A stretch of 64,000 nucleotides of DNA from a virus: positions 1 through 64,000 of IMG/VR virus record IMGVR_UViG_3300010885_054974; one strand, written 5' to 3'. Positions 44,575-54,192 of the stretch are shown piece by piece; the stretch's first letter is position 1, and the number at the start of each line of letters is the position of its first letter. A program made the position numbers and the translations under genes. The notes under the pieces were generated by a model. It saw only the letters and a program-made list of their open reading frames with translations, did no database searches and was not told where the DNA came from.

Positions 44575-47500
44575 TTACCCTACAAACTGGATGTGTACCG
44601 GGTCGTTGACCGGGAATGGGTACCCAAAATTATACTTTTCCAGCAGACCCAATTGATTCAGTTTGCCAATGTCTGCTTTGGCCACATCAAATGCAATCTT
44701 GCGTGGGTGTGGGCTAGTGGGGCTGGGTTTGCTGGGCATGTAATATCCGCCTGCACTTGGATTTTCTTTTGTTCCACCGGCTGCAACCCAAGCATTGTAT
44801 ATGGCTGTTTGTTCTTCCAATGATCTGTACGAGCTGTTTATTGTAAGTTTCTTGCTGGTTTGATCAAAGTAATCTTTGGCCATCAGTTCCATTGCGGTTC
44901 TAACATCAGCTGGCATTTGTTTGTAATGTGCAAAATCGCCCGAGCCTGTGGTGAATGTTATTACTGTGGTTGGATCTATGCCCGATTCAGTTCCATAGTC
45001 AGTTCCGGGACCTGCTGAACCAACCGGTGCAGTGGAAGTGGCTGAGGGTGCTTGGCTCAATATGTCAATGGCATATCGTCCTTGATTGTAGTTGTTAATT
45101 GGGTCAGCGCCTGCATTGTCTTTGCCAGTGTTTTGTTTACGCCATTGTGCGGCCGCCAATACCATTGCATTAACATCACTGCCAAATACCTGTGTCTGTT
45201 CTCTAAAGAAGTATGCCACATATATCATGCCTGCGGCCACGCAAATACTGTCCCCAAAGTCAATTCCACGGGGACTACTTGTTGTTAATTTTTTATACGC
45301 ATCTTGTATGAAGTTGAACATACAATCATCTTGAGCTGTTGAGTTTCCTAGAAAACTGTCAATTGCGGCAATGCCGCCTTTGCCTGTCAAGCTGTTTGGT
45401 TGATTCACTGCGTCTTGTCCGTATTTTTTCAAATAGTCGGGTTTTATGTATCCGTACTCTGAAAGCAACACAGCGTTTATACCATAACGACCAATTCTGA
45501 ACTTGGTTTTAAATGCCGGATTGCTGTCACTTTCTGCAAATGCTATCTGTACTGCCAGGGCTTTGACCTGTGAAGTAGTCAGTCCAGGGATGGCATTGGC
45601 ATCTCCGGGAGTACCGCGTCCTTCCAACGAAAAGTCTGGATTTGGGGCATCTGCCTTTTTCATAAACTCCGGGGGTGCTTGTTTTACCACGGGTTGTCCT
45701 GCGGCAGCTTTGATTCCTAGGTCATCATTGGCTGCGCCTGTTTTGATGGCATTGCCTGATCCATCTGTTATTGCGCCACCCGATCCCGACTTGACTGTAT
45801 TTTGATCTTGGTGTAACCAAGCCCATTGTTCTTTTAATTTTGCTTTGCACTCGGCTGCGGTACCATGAGCAGAGTTTGTGCCTTGTCCGTCGTATGCGCC
45901 ACGACCTGTTCGTGGGTCTTGTATCGAAGCCCACTGCGAGGCCACTGCAATACCTGCTTGCAACAACGCGGCTTCGTCATTTTGATTACTGCCGCGAAGA
46001 TAGCTGGCCATTCCTGCTCTGCACAGCACTTTGACAAACAGCATGTCTTGGAAGTCAGCAGTAAATTTCTGTGTGGTGGGTACATTTAATTTTTTTACTG
46101 CTTCACTAAGAGTAGAAGGAATACATTGATATCTACCAACAGCAAATAATCGTTTGTAAGGATCCGGTTCGTTATCTTTGCTCTTGGACAAAATTTCTGC
46201 AATGGTCATGTCAACCAGGTTGATTGATTCTCCACCAATTGTTCCTGTTCCCTTGGGCGGGCTAGAACCTCGATTAAACGCATTATAACTGCCGGGAGTA
46301 GATTCATACTTGGCTATCCAGTCTCCAAATGGCCCAGCACCACCTGTGCTACCCGAAGGTAAAACAGGGGTTGGTGCCAAGTCAGTACAGACCGGCGATG
46401 TTGCACTGCCATATGCATCACTGGCTGCAACAGCAGTTGTGTTTCTTGACCATGGTTCATGAGCAGGAGCAACAGTCACAATTGACTGCAATGATCCAGG
46501 CACAGCACTCCATAGTCTTGTGGTGGCATCTCTATTGGTATCTGTCAAGGCATTGTTTTGTATTTCACCAGGATCTCTAACAGTGCCAACTCCGCCTTCA
46601 TTGAGTCTGATCTTGGTGCCAACCAATTTTAGTTCTGCGGCAGTTGATGCTATGCCCAATTCTCCGCCGGCATTCACTGTCAATGCACCTGCTGACGCAA
46701 GTCCCATTGTGGCACTGTACAAGGTCATACCAGTGCTGGCTCTGGCTGTCAACGAACTGCTTTGCATTTGCAAACTGCCAAGAGCCTTGATGTTTACACT
46801 GGCACCTTGAATGTTTACGCTGGCATCACTGTGCAGGTCCAGTGTGCCTTGTGTTCTAATTGCCAGCCCATTCAGACTGTACATGTTTATTCTGCCAGAA
46901 TTTCCAAATTCAAGCCAGGAGGTTCCTGCACTGTTGGCAATGTACAACACTTGCTCGGCATCATTCATCAAGATTTGATGTCCGCCTGCGGTACGCAATC
47001 TAATTAACTGATCAGTGCCAGCGTCGTCACCATCATCCATCACAAAGGTATGTCCACCCAATCTAACCTTGGGTTGTACTCCACCGTCGTTGGCCCGACC
47101 TGGTGTGCTGATTCCAAACACTTTGCTTGGAGCATCTCGCATACTGCTACTGCTGATAGCGCCACGAGTTCTATCTGTGTCTAGGCCTTGGTTGATAATA
47201 ATTTCAGCCTGTGGCTCATGCACTGGTAATTTGTTTGTTAGAAATCCGCCAGTCATGTTGGCTGAATCATTTTCATTGAATTCGGCTTGAGGCAAATAAA
47301 CTGGCTCAGGCCTGTTCAGACTGTTTTTTACCAAATCACTCTTGACCGTATCTTTATCTATGCCTTCGCTGTATCTGCCAACAGCAGGCACAGAGCCATG
47401 ACTTAAATTTGTTGTGGTAGTACAAGCAAACCAATAGCCACGATCAGGATCGCCGTTGATAAATGCACACAGTACTTCGTTGCCGATGTCTGGTGGTACC

Positions 47501-47787
47501 ATCCACATGCCATACACACTTTCTGTTTGATCATAGCTGTTGGTTTTGGTGTGTTCGTTTTGTGTGGTACTGCCGTAGAACGGGCTGGCATATCTTACCC
47601 AGCGCCACCCATTGGCATCATCTTCGTTTCCACCATAGTCTGGAATCCACACACGAAGTCTGCCCAGTCGCAACGGGTCTACATTTAGTTTGACTATGCC
47701 AGCATAGATACCTTTGTCAAACTTCATCCCACCGACGGTGTCTTGGTCTGCCCAGTCTGGTAGTTTGCGTCCTAATCTTAAATCCAT
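44575..47787 (-). CDS. gp5: Baseplate hub spike gp5 with three putative wall-degrading domains
   Basis: 1,070 residues. Residues 22-130 form the gp5/VgrG OB fold (GIYAGIVKLNVDPLRLGRLRVWIPDYGG, DIGNEVLCAFINGDPDRGYW). Residues 235-385 are a VgrG/gp5-type beta-helix with alternating hydrophobics (LQMQSSSLTARASTG). Three further regions follow. Around 486-645 there is a lysozyme/transglycosylase-like domain (KYES, AVGRYQCIPSTL). Around 730-900 there is a second such domain (IAFAESDSNP, IGRYGINAV). Around 942-1070 there is an M15-type peptidase (INSSYRSLEEQ, SPHPRKIAFD, DPVHIQ). In T4 a single GH24 lysozyme lies between the OB fold and helix; here the enzymes come after the helix. It should puncture and digest the cell wall during injection. 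Confidence 0.87.
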   Translation of the reverse strand: MDLRLGRKLPDWADQDTVGGMKFDKGIYAGIVKLNVDPLRLGRLRVWIPDYGGNEDDANGWRWVRYASPFYGSTTQNEHTKTNSYDQTESVYGMWMVPPDIGNEVLCAFINGDPDRGYWFACTTTTNLSHGSVPAVGRYSEGIDKDTVKSDLVKNSLNRPEPVYLPQAEFNENDSANMTGGFLTNKLPVHEPQAEIIINQGLDTDRTRGAISSSSMRDAPSKVFGISTPGRANDGGVQPKVRLGGHTFVMDDGDDAGTDQLIRLRTAGGHQILMNDAEQVLYIANSAGTSWLEFGNSGRINMYSLNGLAIRTQGTLDLHSDASVNIQGASVNIKALGSLQMQSSSLTARASTGMTLYSATMGLASAGALTVNAGGELGIASTAAELKLVGTKIRLNEGGVGTVRDPGEIQNNALTDTNRDATTRLWSAVPGSLQSIVTVAPAHEPWSRNTTAVAASDAYGSATSPVCTDLAPTPVLPSGSTGGAGPFGDWIAKYESTPGSYNAFNRGSSPPKGTGTIGGESINLVDMTIAEILSKSKDNEPDPYKRLFAVGRYQCIPSTLSEAVKKLNVPTTQKFTADFQDMLFVKVLCRAGMASYLRGSNQNDEAALLQAGIAVASQWASIQDPRTGRGAYDGQGTNSAHGTAAECKAKLKEQWAWLHQDQNTVKSGSGGAITDGSGNAIKTGAANDDLGIKAAAGQPVVKQAPPEFMKKADAPNPDFSLEGRGTPGDANAIPGLTTSQVKALAVQIAFAESDSNPAFKTKFRIGRYGINAVLLSEYGYIKPDYLKKYGQDAVNQPNSLTGKGGIAAIDSFLGNSTAQDDCMFNFIQDAYKKLTTSSPRGIDFGDSICVAAGMIYVAYFFREQTQVFGSDVNAMVLAAAQWRKQNTGKDNAGADPINNYNQGRYAIDILSQAPSATSTAPVGSAGPGTDYGTESGIDPTTVITFTTGSGDFAHYKQMPADVRTAMELMAKDYFDQTSKKLTINSSYRSLEEQTAIYNAWVAAGGTKENPSAGGYYMPSKPSPTSPHPRKIAFDVAKADIGKLNQLGLLEKYNFGYPFPVNDPVHIQFVG

Positions 47788-47796
47788 GTGTTATCC

Positions 47797-50700
47797 TTAT
47801 GCGTAGTTTGAATAGTCAACAACTGGTGTTTCGGGGTTGGTTGATTGTGCGGCATAATAGTCATCAATATTTACTTCCGGTGCGGACTCATTTATGGCTG
47901 CCAGTTGCAAGTCGTCATCACTCAATGGAGGTGATTCTGTCAGTGTTGACTCGTCTGGGGTTGCACCTACTTCGTCAACTCCATACCCTTCTGTTGTGGT
48001 TGGGTCGGCAGCAGGTGGCGATGCCATTTCAATGCCTTGGAAGTCGTTTGCGGTGTCTTGATCACTGGCTATCGATCTTGTGCCACTGGCAGTTGTATCT
48101 GTGGTGCCTGCGCCCAGTGCATTACTATCCGTGGTCACTTTGCCTTTTTTGTCATCTACACTGCCTGAATTGATTGAATCAGGTACACGAACCATGTCTA
48201 TTGTTTGCTCAAACTTGCCGTTTTGAAATGTATTTTCCACTGTTAACATTCTGTACAGTCCTGTGAACACAGCATTTTCTGCGTACTTGTCTTTTCTGGG
48301 TACACCTGTGGTTTCGTCCATGTCCACAATGGTTTTAAATTCGACTTGAGCCAATATTTCTCCCGAGTCCATCACAACACTACCGTTGTCCATGACTCCT
48401 GTTGATCTTGATTGGTCAGCATATCCGCCTTGTGCAGGGTTGGTGTAAATGTCATCTTGTTTGATCAGCTCAGGATCACCTATGATTTTTAACTTCAAGT
48501 TCAGCATGTCACCGCGACTGTTACTGTACTGACTTTTTTGTATGTCCGCTGCCAGCACAGGCTTGACACCGTTCTGCGTTCCACCTGCACCAGCTGACTG
48601 TGGTAAAGTTGATACTATACGCATTTGTCTGTTGACCAATTCGGCTGCTGCCGGTTGGCTTTCAGAAGCTACCTTACTGGCGTCATCTTTTTGTTGTTCT
48701 GCTTTGGCTATTTGAGCTGTTTCCCATTTGGCAGATCCTGCGGTTATTGCTGTGTAAAACAGTGTGTCAAAGTCAATTTGAAAATCCAGAATATCTGTAT
48801 TTTTTCCTGTGTAAGAATAATTGTATTTTTTGATACTGCCTTGTGGTGCAACGCTGGGGCCATTGGGGTGTTTGCTGTCATACACACGATACGGTAAAAT
48901 ATGATAAGTTGTTATAGTACTGAACTTGTTCATGGCATAATCGTACGGACCCACTTCCACACTGGGAACAACTTTGTACCACCAAAGTGGTTTGCCTTCT
49001 TTTTCAGCCAGTTCTTGTGGTTTTGTGTTTTGCGGATCTTTGACTTGACTGGTGATGTACTCGCTGTTTCGCATGACCATGTCAATGACTTGCAGTATTG
49101 AAGTTCCTGCACTCACTGCAAAGGCACTGGCATCTGTGAACACACGATTGGCGTTCTTGGCTGCGGCGGCTGCGGCATCCACTGGCTTGTCTTCTTTGCT
49201 GGCACTGCGAGTTAAATCTTTGTTGTTTGGTATTGTGATTTTATTGGCAGTGGAACCAATGTCCATTGGGCAATCTGGCGGTTTGGCTCCAAACTCAATT
49301 CGTATCTGATCTTTGGTTCCCCGTTGTTTTCTCAACACCAAGTCTGTGAACCAAGCATTGACACCGCCACAGTAACTACTGACAGCAAATGCTCGGTTGA
49401 CAATGCCTCTGTTGTTGTCAATTTCTTCTTGGTCAGCCGGCTTTCGCGCCGCGGCTGACACTTTGTAGCCAGATGCTTCCCGAGGACTAACTCCTTCTGC
49501 TATTGAGGCTTCTTCCGCCGCTTTTTGACGGGCTGCCACTTCTTTAGCTTCTGCGGCTTTGAGTTCAGATTGTTTACGCATGGCCTCTGAGTTTGCAGTT
49601 TGTTTTGCATTGTTGGTGGCTGTTACTGCCACCTGATCAGCGGCATTGTTATAGAAGAATTCAGCCACAGTACTGGCTTTGACTTCCAAGTTGATGGGTG
49701 TGCTGGCAGCACTTTGACTCAGGGCTTGGTGCGCCCATGGAATTGCTTTTACTGTGTACTCTGCGCCTTTGGTACCCGATTTAATTTTTATTTCAATTAT
49801 TTGTATGGGCATACGCTTGCGCTGATCTTCGATCTTAATGGTTTTGCCTGTGTCATCATACCCATAGAAATCCACTTCTAGTAGATATGGCATGGCTTTA
49901 AAGTTTGGTGCTTCAATGTCATTGGCCACTGCAATAATACGGTCCAGTAGACTCATTCCGTAAGGTTCAAGAATACTAAATGACAGTTCCACCGCATTGC
50001 TGGATTTGCTTCTGTTGTTTAATCCAATCACAGTGGTCATTTTTAAACTGTCAAAGTAAAAGTCGTCTGTGAAGTTTTCGTTTCGTTGATACGGTCCAGT
50101 ATTTTTTCCGCCGCTGGCGATCAAACATGTCTTCTTGCTTCCTGTGCCCGGTTTCCATTCTTCGGGATTGGTGGTCAACAGATTAATATCATCCTTGGTC
50201 AAAATATACAACGCTATGCTGTAAGTGTAGGTGGCATATTTGTGTAAGGGGTTGTCTCTTGGAACATAAGTGGGAACAGCTCCTCTTTCTCGTTTGGCTG
50301 TGATGGTAATTTCACCAACATCATTGACTGCTGTAACACCAGGTGGGTGATTTATTGCATCAATCCTACTAGAAGCTTTGGCCAATATTCGTTGTTGTTC
50401 GCGCTCATTTTCGTCATTGTCTTCACCTTCTTGGTTTAACAATTTGGGTTCGTTTTCGTCACCGTCTTCTTCGGTGTTGTTTAAGTTTGTTTTTTCGTCA
50501 TCGTCTAGATCTTCACCTTCTTTATCGTCTACCGCATCCTCGGCTGTGTCGGCTGCTTGTGCTTGTGCCGCAGGGGACAGTTGTTCAAAGATAGGTGCTT
50601 TTGTGTTTTGTTCCAGCGTGTCTGTGGCATTGTTTAGTCGATCCAACAGAGTGTCTGCTCGTTCAACATTGGCGGCATGTACTCCGGCGGCTCGATCATA

Positions 50701-50952
50701 ATTTGCTGTGGCAGATGCATACAGCGCATTGGCCGAGGCAATGGCTTCAGCGTTGCCAGACTGAGTGGCCATTGTAACACCAGCTTTGGCTGAAATTAGT
50801 TCTTGTCTGGCAACTCGTCTATCAGCAAAAGACGCATTTCTTTCTGCATCGGCCGCATTGAGTTGTTCTTGCAGTGCGGCTAACTGTTGGCGCTCTTGGG
50901 CCAGCGAAGCATCTTTTTCTTCTTGGGTGGTATAGTTGACATGGATGGTCAT
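47797..50952 (-). CDS. Large baseplate-hub-associated structural protein
   Basis: 1,051 residues. Residues 10-120 form a long Ala/Glu/Gln-rich helix, probably coiled coil. Residues 130-190 are extremely acidic (DDKEGEDLDDDEKTN type). A globular region follows (YTYSIALYILTKDDINLL, PYLLEVDFYGYDD, PIQIIEIKIKSGTKGAEYTVKA), then a second Lys/Ala/Glu-rich helix near 470-500. Its place immediately before gp5 and after gp53 fits a hub protein comparable to T4 gp27, but I cannot confirm homology. The C-terminal 100 residues are acidic and low in complexity. No enzyme motif. Confidence 0.7.
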   Translation of the reverse strand: MTIHVNYTTQEEKDASLAQERQQLAALQEQLNAADAERNASFADRRVARQELISAKAGVTMATQSGNAEAIASANALYASATANYDRAAGVHAANVERADTLLDRLNNATDTLEQNTKAPIFEQLSPAAQAQAADTAEDAVDDKEGEDLDDDEKTNLNNTEEDGDENEPKLLNQEGEDNDENEREQQRILAKASSRIDAINHPPGVTAVNDVGEITITAKRERGAVPTYVPRDNPLHKYATYTYSIALYILTKDDINLLTTNPEEWKPGTGSKKTCLIASGGKNTGPYQRNENFTDDFYFDSLKMTTVIGLNNRSKSSNAVELSFSILEPYGMSLLDRIIAVANDIEAPNFKAMPYLLEVDFYGYDDTGKTIKIEDQRKRMPIQIIEIKIKSGTKGAEYTVKAIPWAHQALSQSAASTPINLEVKASTVAEFFYNNAADQVAVTATNNAKQTANSEAMRKQSELKAAEAKEVAARQKAAEEASIAEGVSPREASGYKVSAAARKPADQEEIDNNRGIVNRAFAVSSYCGGVNAWFTDLVLRKQRGTKDQIRIEFGAKPPDCPMDIGSTANKITIPNNKDLTRSASKEDKPVDAAAAAAKNANRVFTDASAFAVSAGTSILQVIDMVMRNSEYITSQVKDPQNTKPQELAEKEGKPLWWYKVVPSVEVGPYDYAMNKFSTITTYHILPYRVYDSKHPNGPSVAPQGSIKKYNYSYTGKNTDILDFQIDFDTLFYTAITAGSAKWETAQIAKAEQQKDDASKVASESQPAAAELVNRQMRIVSTLPQSAGAGGTQNGVKPVLAADIQKSQYSNSRGDMLNLKLKIIGDPELIKQDDIYTNPAQGGYADQSRSTGVMDNGSVVMDSGEILAQVEFKTIVDMDETTGVPRKDKYAENAVFTGLYRMLTVENTFQNGKFEQTIDMVRVPDSINSGSVDDKKGKVTTDSNALGAGTTDTTASGTRSIASDQDTANDFQGIEMASPPAADPTTTEGYGVDEVGATPDESTLTESPPLSDDDLQLAAINESAPEVNIDDYYAAQSTNPETPVVDYSNYA

Positions 50953-50955
50953 AGG

Positions 50956-51258
50956 TTATAACCCCAAATCAAGCATCAACTGGTCCTTGGCAGGAATGTA
51001 AATTTTTTTACCCGACTTGAAATCAAATATAGGGTCTTGAATTATGTCTGGATTTCTTTGTGTGAATACCCACCACAGTGCTGGATTGCCATACAAGTCA
51101 AATGCCAACAGGTCGGGTCGATGTTCGTATACTTTGTCTATCTTGTACAGCACATCAGCGGCTCGGCTGGTGATGGGTCTATCAATCATGACATCTAAGA
51201 ATTGGCCAAAGCGATCGCTACTGTAGTAAGGGCTGGCCTTGTTGTATTTTGCAGCCAT
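50956..51258 (-). CDS. gp53: Baseplate wedge protein gp53-like
   Basis: 100 residues. The blocks FGQFLDVMIDRPI, YEHRPDLLAFDLYGNPALWWVFTQRNPDII and GKKIYIPAKDQL are those of the gp53-like/LysM-type baseplate proteins, which also occur as small LysM-like proteins in other contractile tails. In T4 gp53 joins wedges around the hub. It overlaps the gp48-like gene by one base and is followed 3 bases later by the hub-associated gene. Shorter than T4 gp53 (196 aa) but normal for aquatic T4-like phages. Confidence 0.8.
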   Translation of the reverse strand: MAAKYNKASPYYSSDRFGQFLDVMIDRPITSRAADVLYKIDKVYEHRPDLLAFDLYGNPALWWVFTQRNPDIIQDPIFDFKSGKKIYIPAKDQLMLDLGL

Positions 51259-52280
51259 TATAGAAAGCCTCCCTTGTTGCCACTGCCTATCATTCTGCCG
51301 GCAGCAAAGTCATCTAGATTAAAATTACTAACTGCTGTGCGACTGTATATGGGTTGTAGAGTGACTGACAACTGACTTGATGTGGGCAATCTTGTTGATT
51401 GTGCACCGCCGGCAGCGCCACCCAATTTGCCGCCTGTCAATGATCCCAGTAGTCCGTTGAGTCCTGCGCCACTTGGACCCATGGTAGATCCCAACAGACT
51501 GTTAACGCCGCCTGTGAGTGCAGACTGTACAGAACTTAAACCACCACCGGCCATTACTCCGGTCACACCATTGGCAATTGCTCCGCCAATGCCGCCAGCA
51601 CCAACACTGCCTGGCATGACCATTGGTACTTCTACATAGTCAACATCGCCGGGCATGGTGTGACTAAAGCTGGTGATCACACAAGGCACATTGGGTAGAT
51701 AGTTGGCGCCATATCCGTTTAGGAATACCATGGGAGGAGGAAATCCCAAATTGCCTTTGCTTTTGCCAAACCACATTTTTGTACAGGCTCTAAAGAAAGT
51801 GATGGCTGCCAATAGGTATTGACCTTCAATGGTGTTCTGTACTGTGAAATCACCGCTGATACTGATGGCACCAACTTCACTGTTTTCGTAAAAATACCCA
51901 GGATAATTGCTGTGGGTGAATTTTTGTTGGCTGTAACTGGCTGTGTGTGTTACTTGTACTTGTGGGGTATAGGGAAAGATAACACCGTTTTGAGTTTCTG
52001 ATCCAAACAAAGGACTCATTATGCCACGGTCAGCTGGGCTTTGTGCATGATAAAAGTAATTGGCGCTGTCTGCTAAACTGACTCGCAGGCGCCAGTCTGG
52101 TGCGCCGCCGCCCAAGTTCAAATTGACTTTTGCGCCACCTATTTTGAAACCAATACTGCCACCGGGAATAAGGCCAGCCACTGCCAAGCGAGCACTACTG
52201 GGGTCAAACCCCGAGCCTGCTGAGGCGGCCCCAATGCCTTGCTGTGCTATTCCGCTGAGTGAGCTGTCTAAAATTCCCAT
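51258..52280 (-). CDS. gp48: Baseplate tail-tube junction protein (gp48/gp54-like)
   Basis: 340 residues. The middle carries the recognised tail-tube-cap signature: DWRLRVSLADSANYFYH, GIMSPLFGSETQNGVIFPYTPQ, then SNYPGYFYENSEVGAISISGDF and FLNGYGANYLPNVPCVITSFSHTMP. These blocks typify gp48/gp54-type proteins that sit on the hub and start tube assembly. The C-terminus (220-300) is Gly-rich and flexible. A CATAAATA late box lies 19 bases before the ATG, making this the first gene of the minus-strand late baseplate transcript. Confidence 0.8.
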   Translation of the reverse strand: MGILDSSLSGIAQQGIGAASAGSGFDPSSARLAVAGLIPGGSIGFKIGGAKVNLNLGGGAPDWRLRVSLADSANYFYHAQSPADRGIMSPLFGSETQNGVIFPYTPQVQVTHTASYSQQKFTHSNYPGYFYENSEVGAISISGDFTVQNTIEGQYLLAAITFFRACTKMWFGKSKGNLGFPPPMVFLNGYGANYLPNVPCVITSFSHTMPGDVDYVEVPMVMPGSVGAGGIGGAIANGVTGVMAGGGLSSVQSALTGGVNSLLGSTMGPSGAGLNGLLGSLTGGKLGGAAGGAQSTRLPTSSQLSVTLQPIYSRTAVSNFNLDDFAAGRMIGSGNKGGFL

Positions 52281-52298
52281 TGTGTATCCTCGTTATAA

Positions 52299-52306
52299 TA
52301 TTTATG
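52299..52306 (-). promoter_or_regulatory. T4-type late promoter box (CATAAATA) for the baseplate operon
   Basis: Minus-strand CATAAATATTATAACGAGGA, 19 bases before the ATG at 52280, with an AGGA ribosome site between them. It would drive the large operon gp48-like, gp53, hub, gp5, gp25. Confidence 0.6.
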
Positions 52307-52348
52307 GGTGCGTAAAATAGGCTACTATAAAGATTTTGTATTAAAAGG

Positions 52349-52378
52349 TTGACCTTGTGATAGTAAATATGTTAACAT
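52349..52378 (+). promoter_or_regulatory. Possible sigma70-type promoter for gp55
   Basis: TTGACC (52349-52354) and TAACAT (52373-52378) are separated by 18 bases and lie upstream of the gp55 GTG at 52407. The -10 box is imperfect. Expression of gp55 before late genes would need a non-late promoter of this sort. Confidence 0.35.
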
Positions 52379-52406
52379 AGGCACATAGTGTAAAGGATCC
52401 CTTATT

Positions 52407-53315
52407 GTGTTACCACCAATTAAAGTTAAAAATTATCTAAACAACAAAGATATATTAAAAGAAATCCATAAAAGCAAAACCACATACTGCACATACTTGG
52501 ACGCCAGTTGTTCTGATTATGACATGATTTTGTTGGATGTGACAAAAATAAACAAAAAGAACATACTAGAAGCTCGACGACTTCGTGCAGATCGGTTAAC
52601 AAAAGCCGCATTTGATCTGGCCAATGCTGATGGTACTGCCAAGGCAAATAAGAAAAAACTAGAAGACTTTGAAGTCAAACTCAAAGAAGTTGCCGCAGAA
52701 GATGTGGTGTTCAGGGTAATGACTTGGGAACATATCCCAGCTGCCGCACCCAAGGTCAAAAAAGGTGCTGTGGTTGTTGAAGAAGCCGAAGAAGAATTGC
52801 TGACCGAATATGATGATCCTGCTGTGATCAAAGCTCCAACCAAGTATACCAAATGCAATTTCCCTCCGTTCTTTCACTACAAGGTTGTAGAAGATGGTAC
52901 TCCTTATGTGGTAGGCAAAAGTCATTGGAAGGGTGATTTGGTAACTGGAGAGTTTTCAAAAGATCACGGAGCCATGACCAAAAAACTGGCACACATGTTT
53001 ATGAAACTGTGTGAACGCTATGCCACAAGATCAAACTGGAGAGGATACACCTACAATGACGAAATGCGAAGCCAAGCCCTGTTGCAACTCAGCCAAATTG
53101 GACTGCAATTCGATGAATCAAAATCGCAGAACCCTTTTGCGTATTATACTGCCGCTATCACTAATAGCTTTACTCGTGTGCTAAACATTGAAAAACGCAG
53201 TCAAAATCTACGCGACGACATCCTAGAAATGAACGGTTTAATGCCCAGTTATACACGCCAAGGTCAGGGCGGGAGTGGATATACTGGTGGCGGCGGCTAT
53301 GACGGAGACGAATAA
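52407..53315 (+). CDS. gp55: Late-transcription sigma factor gp55
   Basis: 302 residues from a GTG at 52407, preceded by AAAGGA at the right distance. The C-terminal half matches sigma70 region 2 as adapted in gp55: GYTYNDEMRSQALLQLSQIGLQFDE, then NPFAYYTAAITNSFTRVLNIEKRSQN. gp55 replaces the host sigma factor and, with the sliding clamp, directs RNA polymerase to TATAAATA-type late promoters, which are seen before several structural genes here. It is longer than T4 gp55 (185 aa) because of a charged Ala/Glu/Lys insert at about 60-140. The Gly-rich tail overlaps the next gene by 17 bases. Confidence 0.88.
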   Translation: MLPPIKVKNYLNNKDILKEIHKSKTTYCTYLDASCSDYDMILLDVTKINKKNILEARRLRADRLTKAAFDLANADGTAKANKKKLEDFEVKLKEVAAEDVVFRVMTWEHIPAAAPKVKKGAVVVEEAEEELLTEYDDPAVIKAPTKYTKCNFPPFFHYKVVEDGTPYVVGKSHWKGDLVTGEFSKDHGAMTKKLAHMFMKLCERYATRSNWRGYTYNDEMRSQALLQLSQIGLQFDESKSQNPFAYYTAAITNSFTRVLNIEKRSQNLRDDILEMNGLMPSYTRQGQGGSGYTGGGGYDGDE

Positions 53316-54192
53316 ACGCAAAGATACCATTGTTGTTGCTTATCCACCTGGCGGGTATGGTACATTCTTAGAGTGGTGTTTGACTTATTTTACAGGGCAA
53401 TTACCTGCTGGCCCAAATTCTTGGCCGTTTGTTGACAGCACCGGGTCTGCACATCGATTTAGAGGAAACCAAATCAAACAACCCAGCAAGTCTTTTCAAA
53501 TACAATCGGGGTTACAAGATATAGGTACATATCTGTTTGACCACGATAAAACTGTGTTGTTTGCTAGAACTCATGCAGATTTTCAAGACATGCAAGAGTA
53601 CATCACTGCCTACCACACCTATATCAATCGTTTTGTTTATATCCGACCAAACCCCAATACATTATTGTTGGTTCTAAACAACATTGTTGAAAAAACTCCC
53701 AACAATGAAATTACTCGGGCTTCTGTCAAGTATGTCAAACCAGACATGGATGCGTGGGAAATCAGGGAATCAATTTCTTTTTGGGTTGCTCAGTATCAAG
53801 ACTACATGAACTCGTTTTACTCAGTGACCAATCATTGTGTGATAGTTGACTTGCCTGATCTTATATCCAATTTGGGCTCATCACTGGATAAAATTTTTGT
53901 TGAAACAGGACTACATTGGAGTCAGGAGCACAAACAAGACATTGGTGTTGTAACAGAACAATGGCTGAGCTTGCAACGGCATTTGAACAAAGATACGGTG
54001 TGCCAAGCCATTGTTGACAGCATTATCCATTCAACCGAGTATGATTGGCATGATCAAAATTTAACGGTTTATGATGAGGCATTTGTCCAATGGACATTAA
54101 GAGACTTGCATGGACTGGCCATGAAGTGCTATAATGTCAATGTGTTTCCTACGAATACAACCGATTTGAGAAATTTATTGACTAATGAGTAA
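53299..54192 (+). CDS. Sulfotransferase-like P-loop protein
   Basis: 297 residues from the ATG at 53299 inside the gp55 tail; an upstream start at 53275 is less likely. The N-terminus TIVVAYPPGGYGTFLEWCLTYF has the shape of the 5'-phosphosulfate loop of sulfotransferases (strand, YPxxG, then a helix). Further on, LFARTHADF and RFVYIRPNPNTLLLVLNN could be the Thr-His region and the 3'-phosphate site. If correct it would transfer sulfate from PAPS to a hydroxyl, which the APS-kinase fusion at 3327 could supply. The P-loop lysine is missing, so another nucleotide-dependent or non-enzymatic role remains possible. Confidence 0.5.
   Translation: MTETNKRKDTIVVAYPPGGYGTFLEWCLTYFTGQLPAGPNSWPFVDSTGSAHRFRGNQIKQPSKSFQIQSGLQDIGTYLFDHDKTVLFARTHADFQDMQEYITAYHTYINRFVYIRPNPNTLLLVLNNIVEKTPNNEITRASVKYVKPDMDAWEIRESISFWVAQYQDYMNSFYSVTNHCVIVDLPDLISNLGSSLDKIFVETGLHWSQEHKQDIGVVTEQWLSLQRHLNKDTVCQAIVDSIIHSTEYDWHDQNLTVYDEAFVQWTLRDLHGLAMKCYNVNVFPTNTTDLRNLLTNE

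Noticed and set aside
44572-44579. GGTAAATA box just before gp25
   Set aside because: It is only 5 bases from the ATG and overlaps the gp5 stop region, too close to act as the gp25 promoter.
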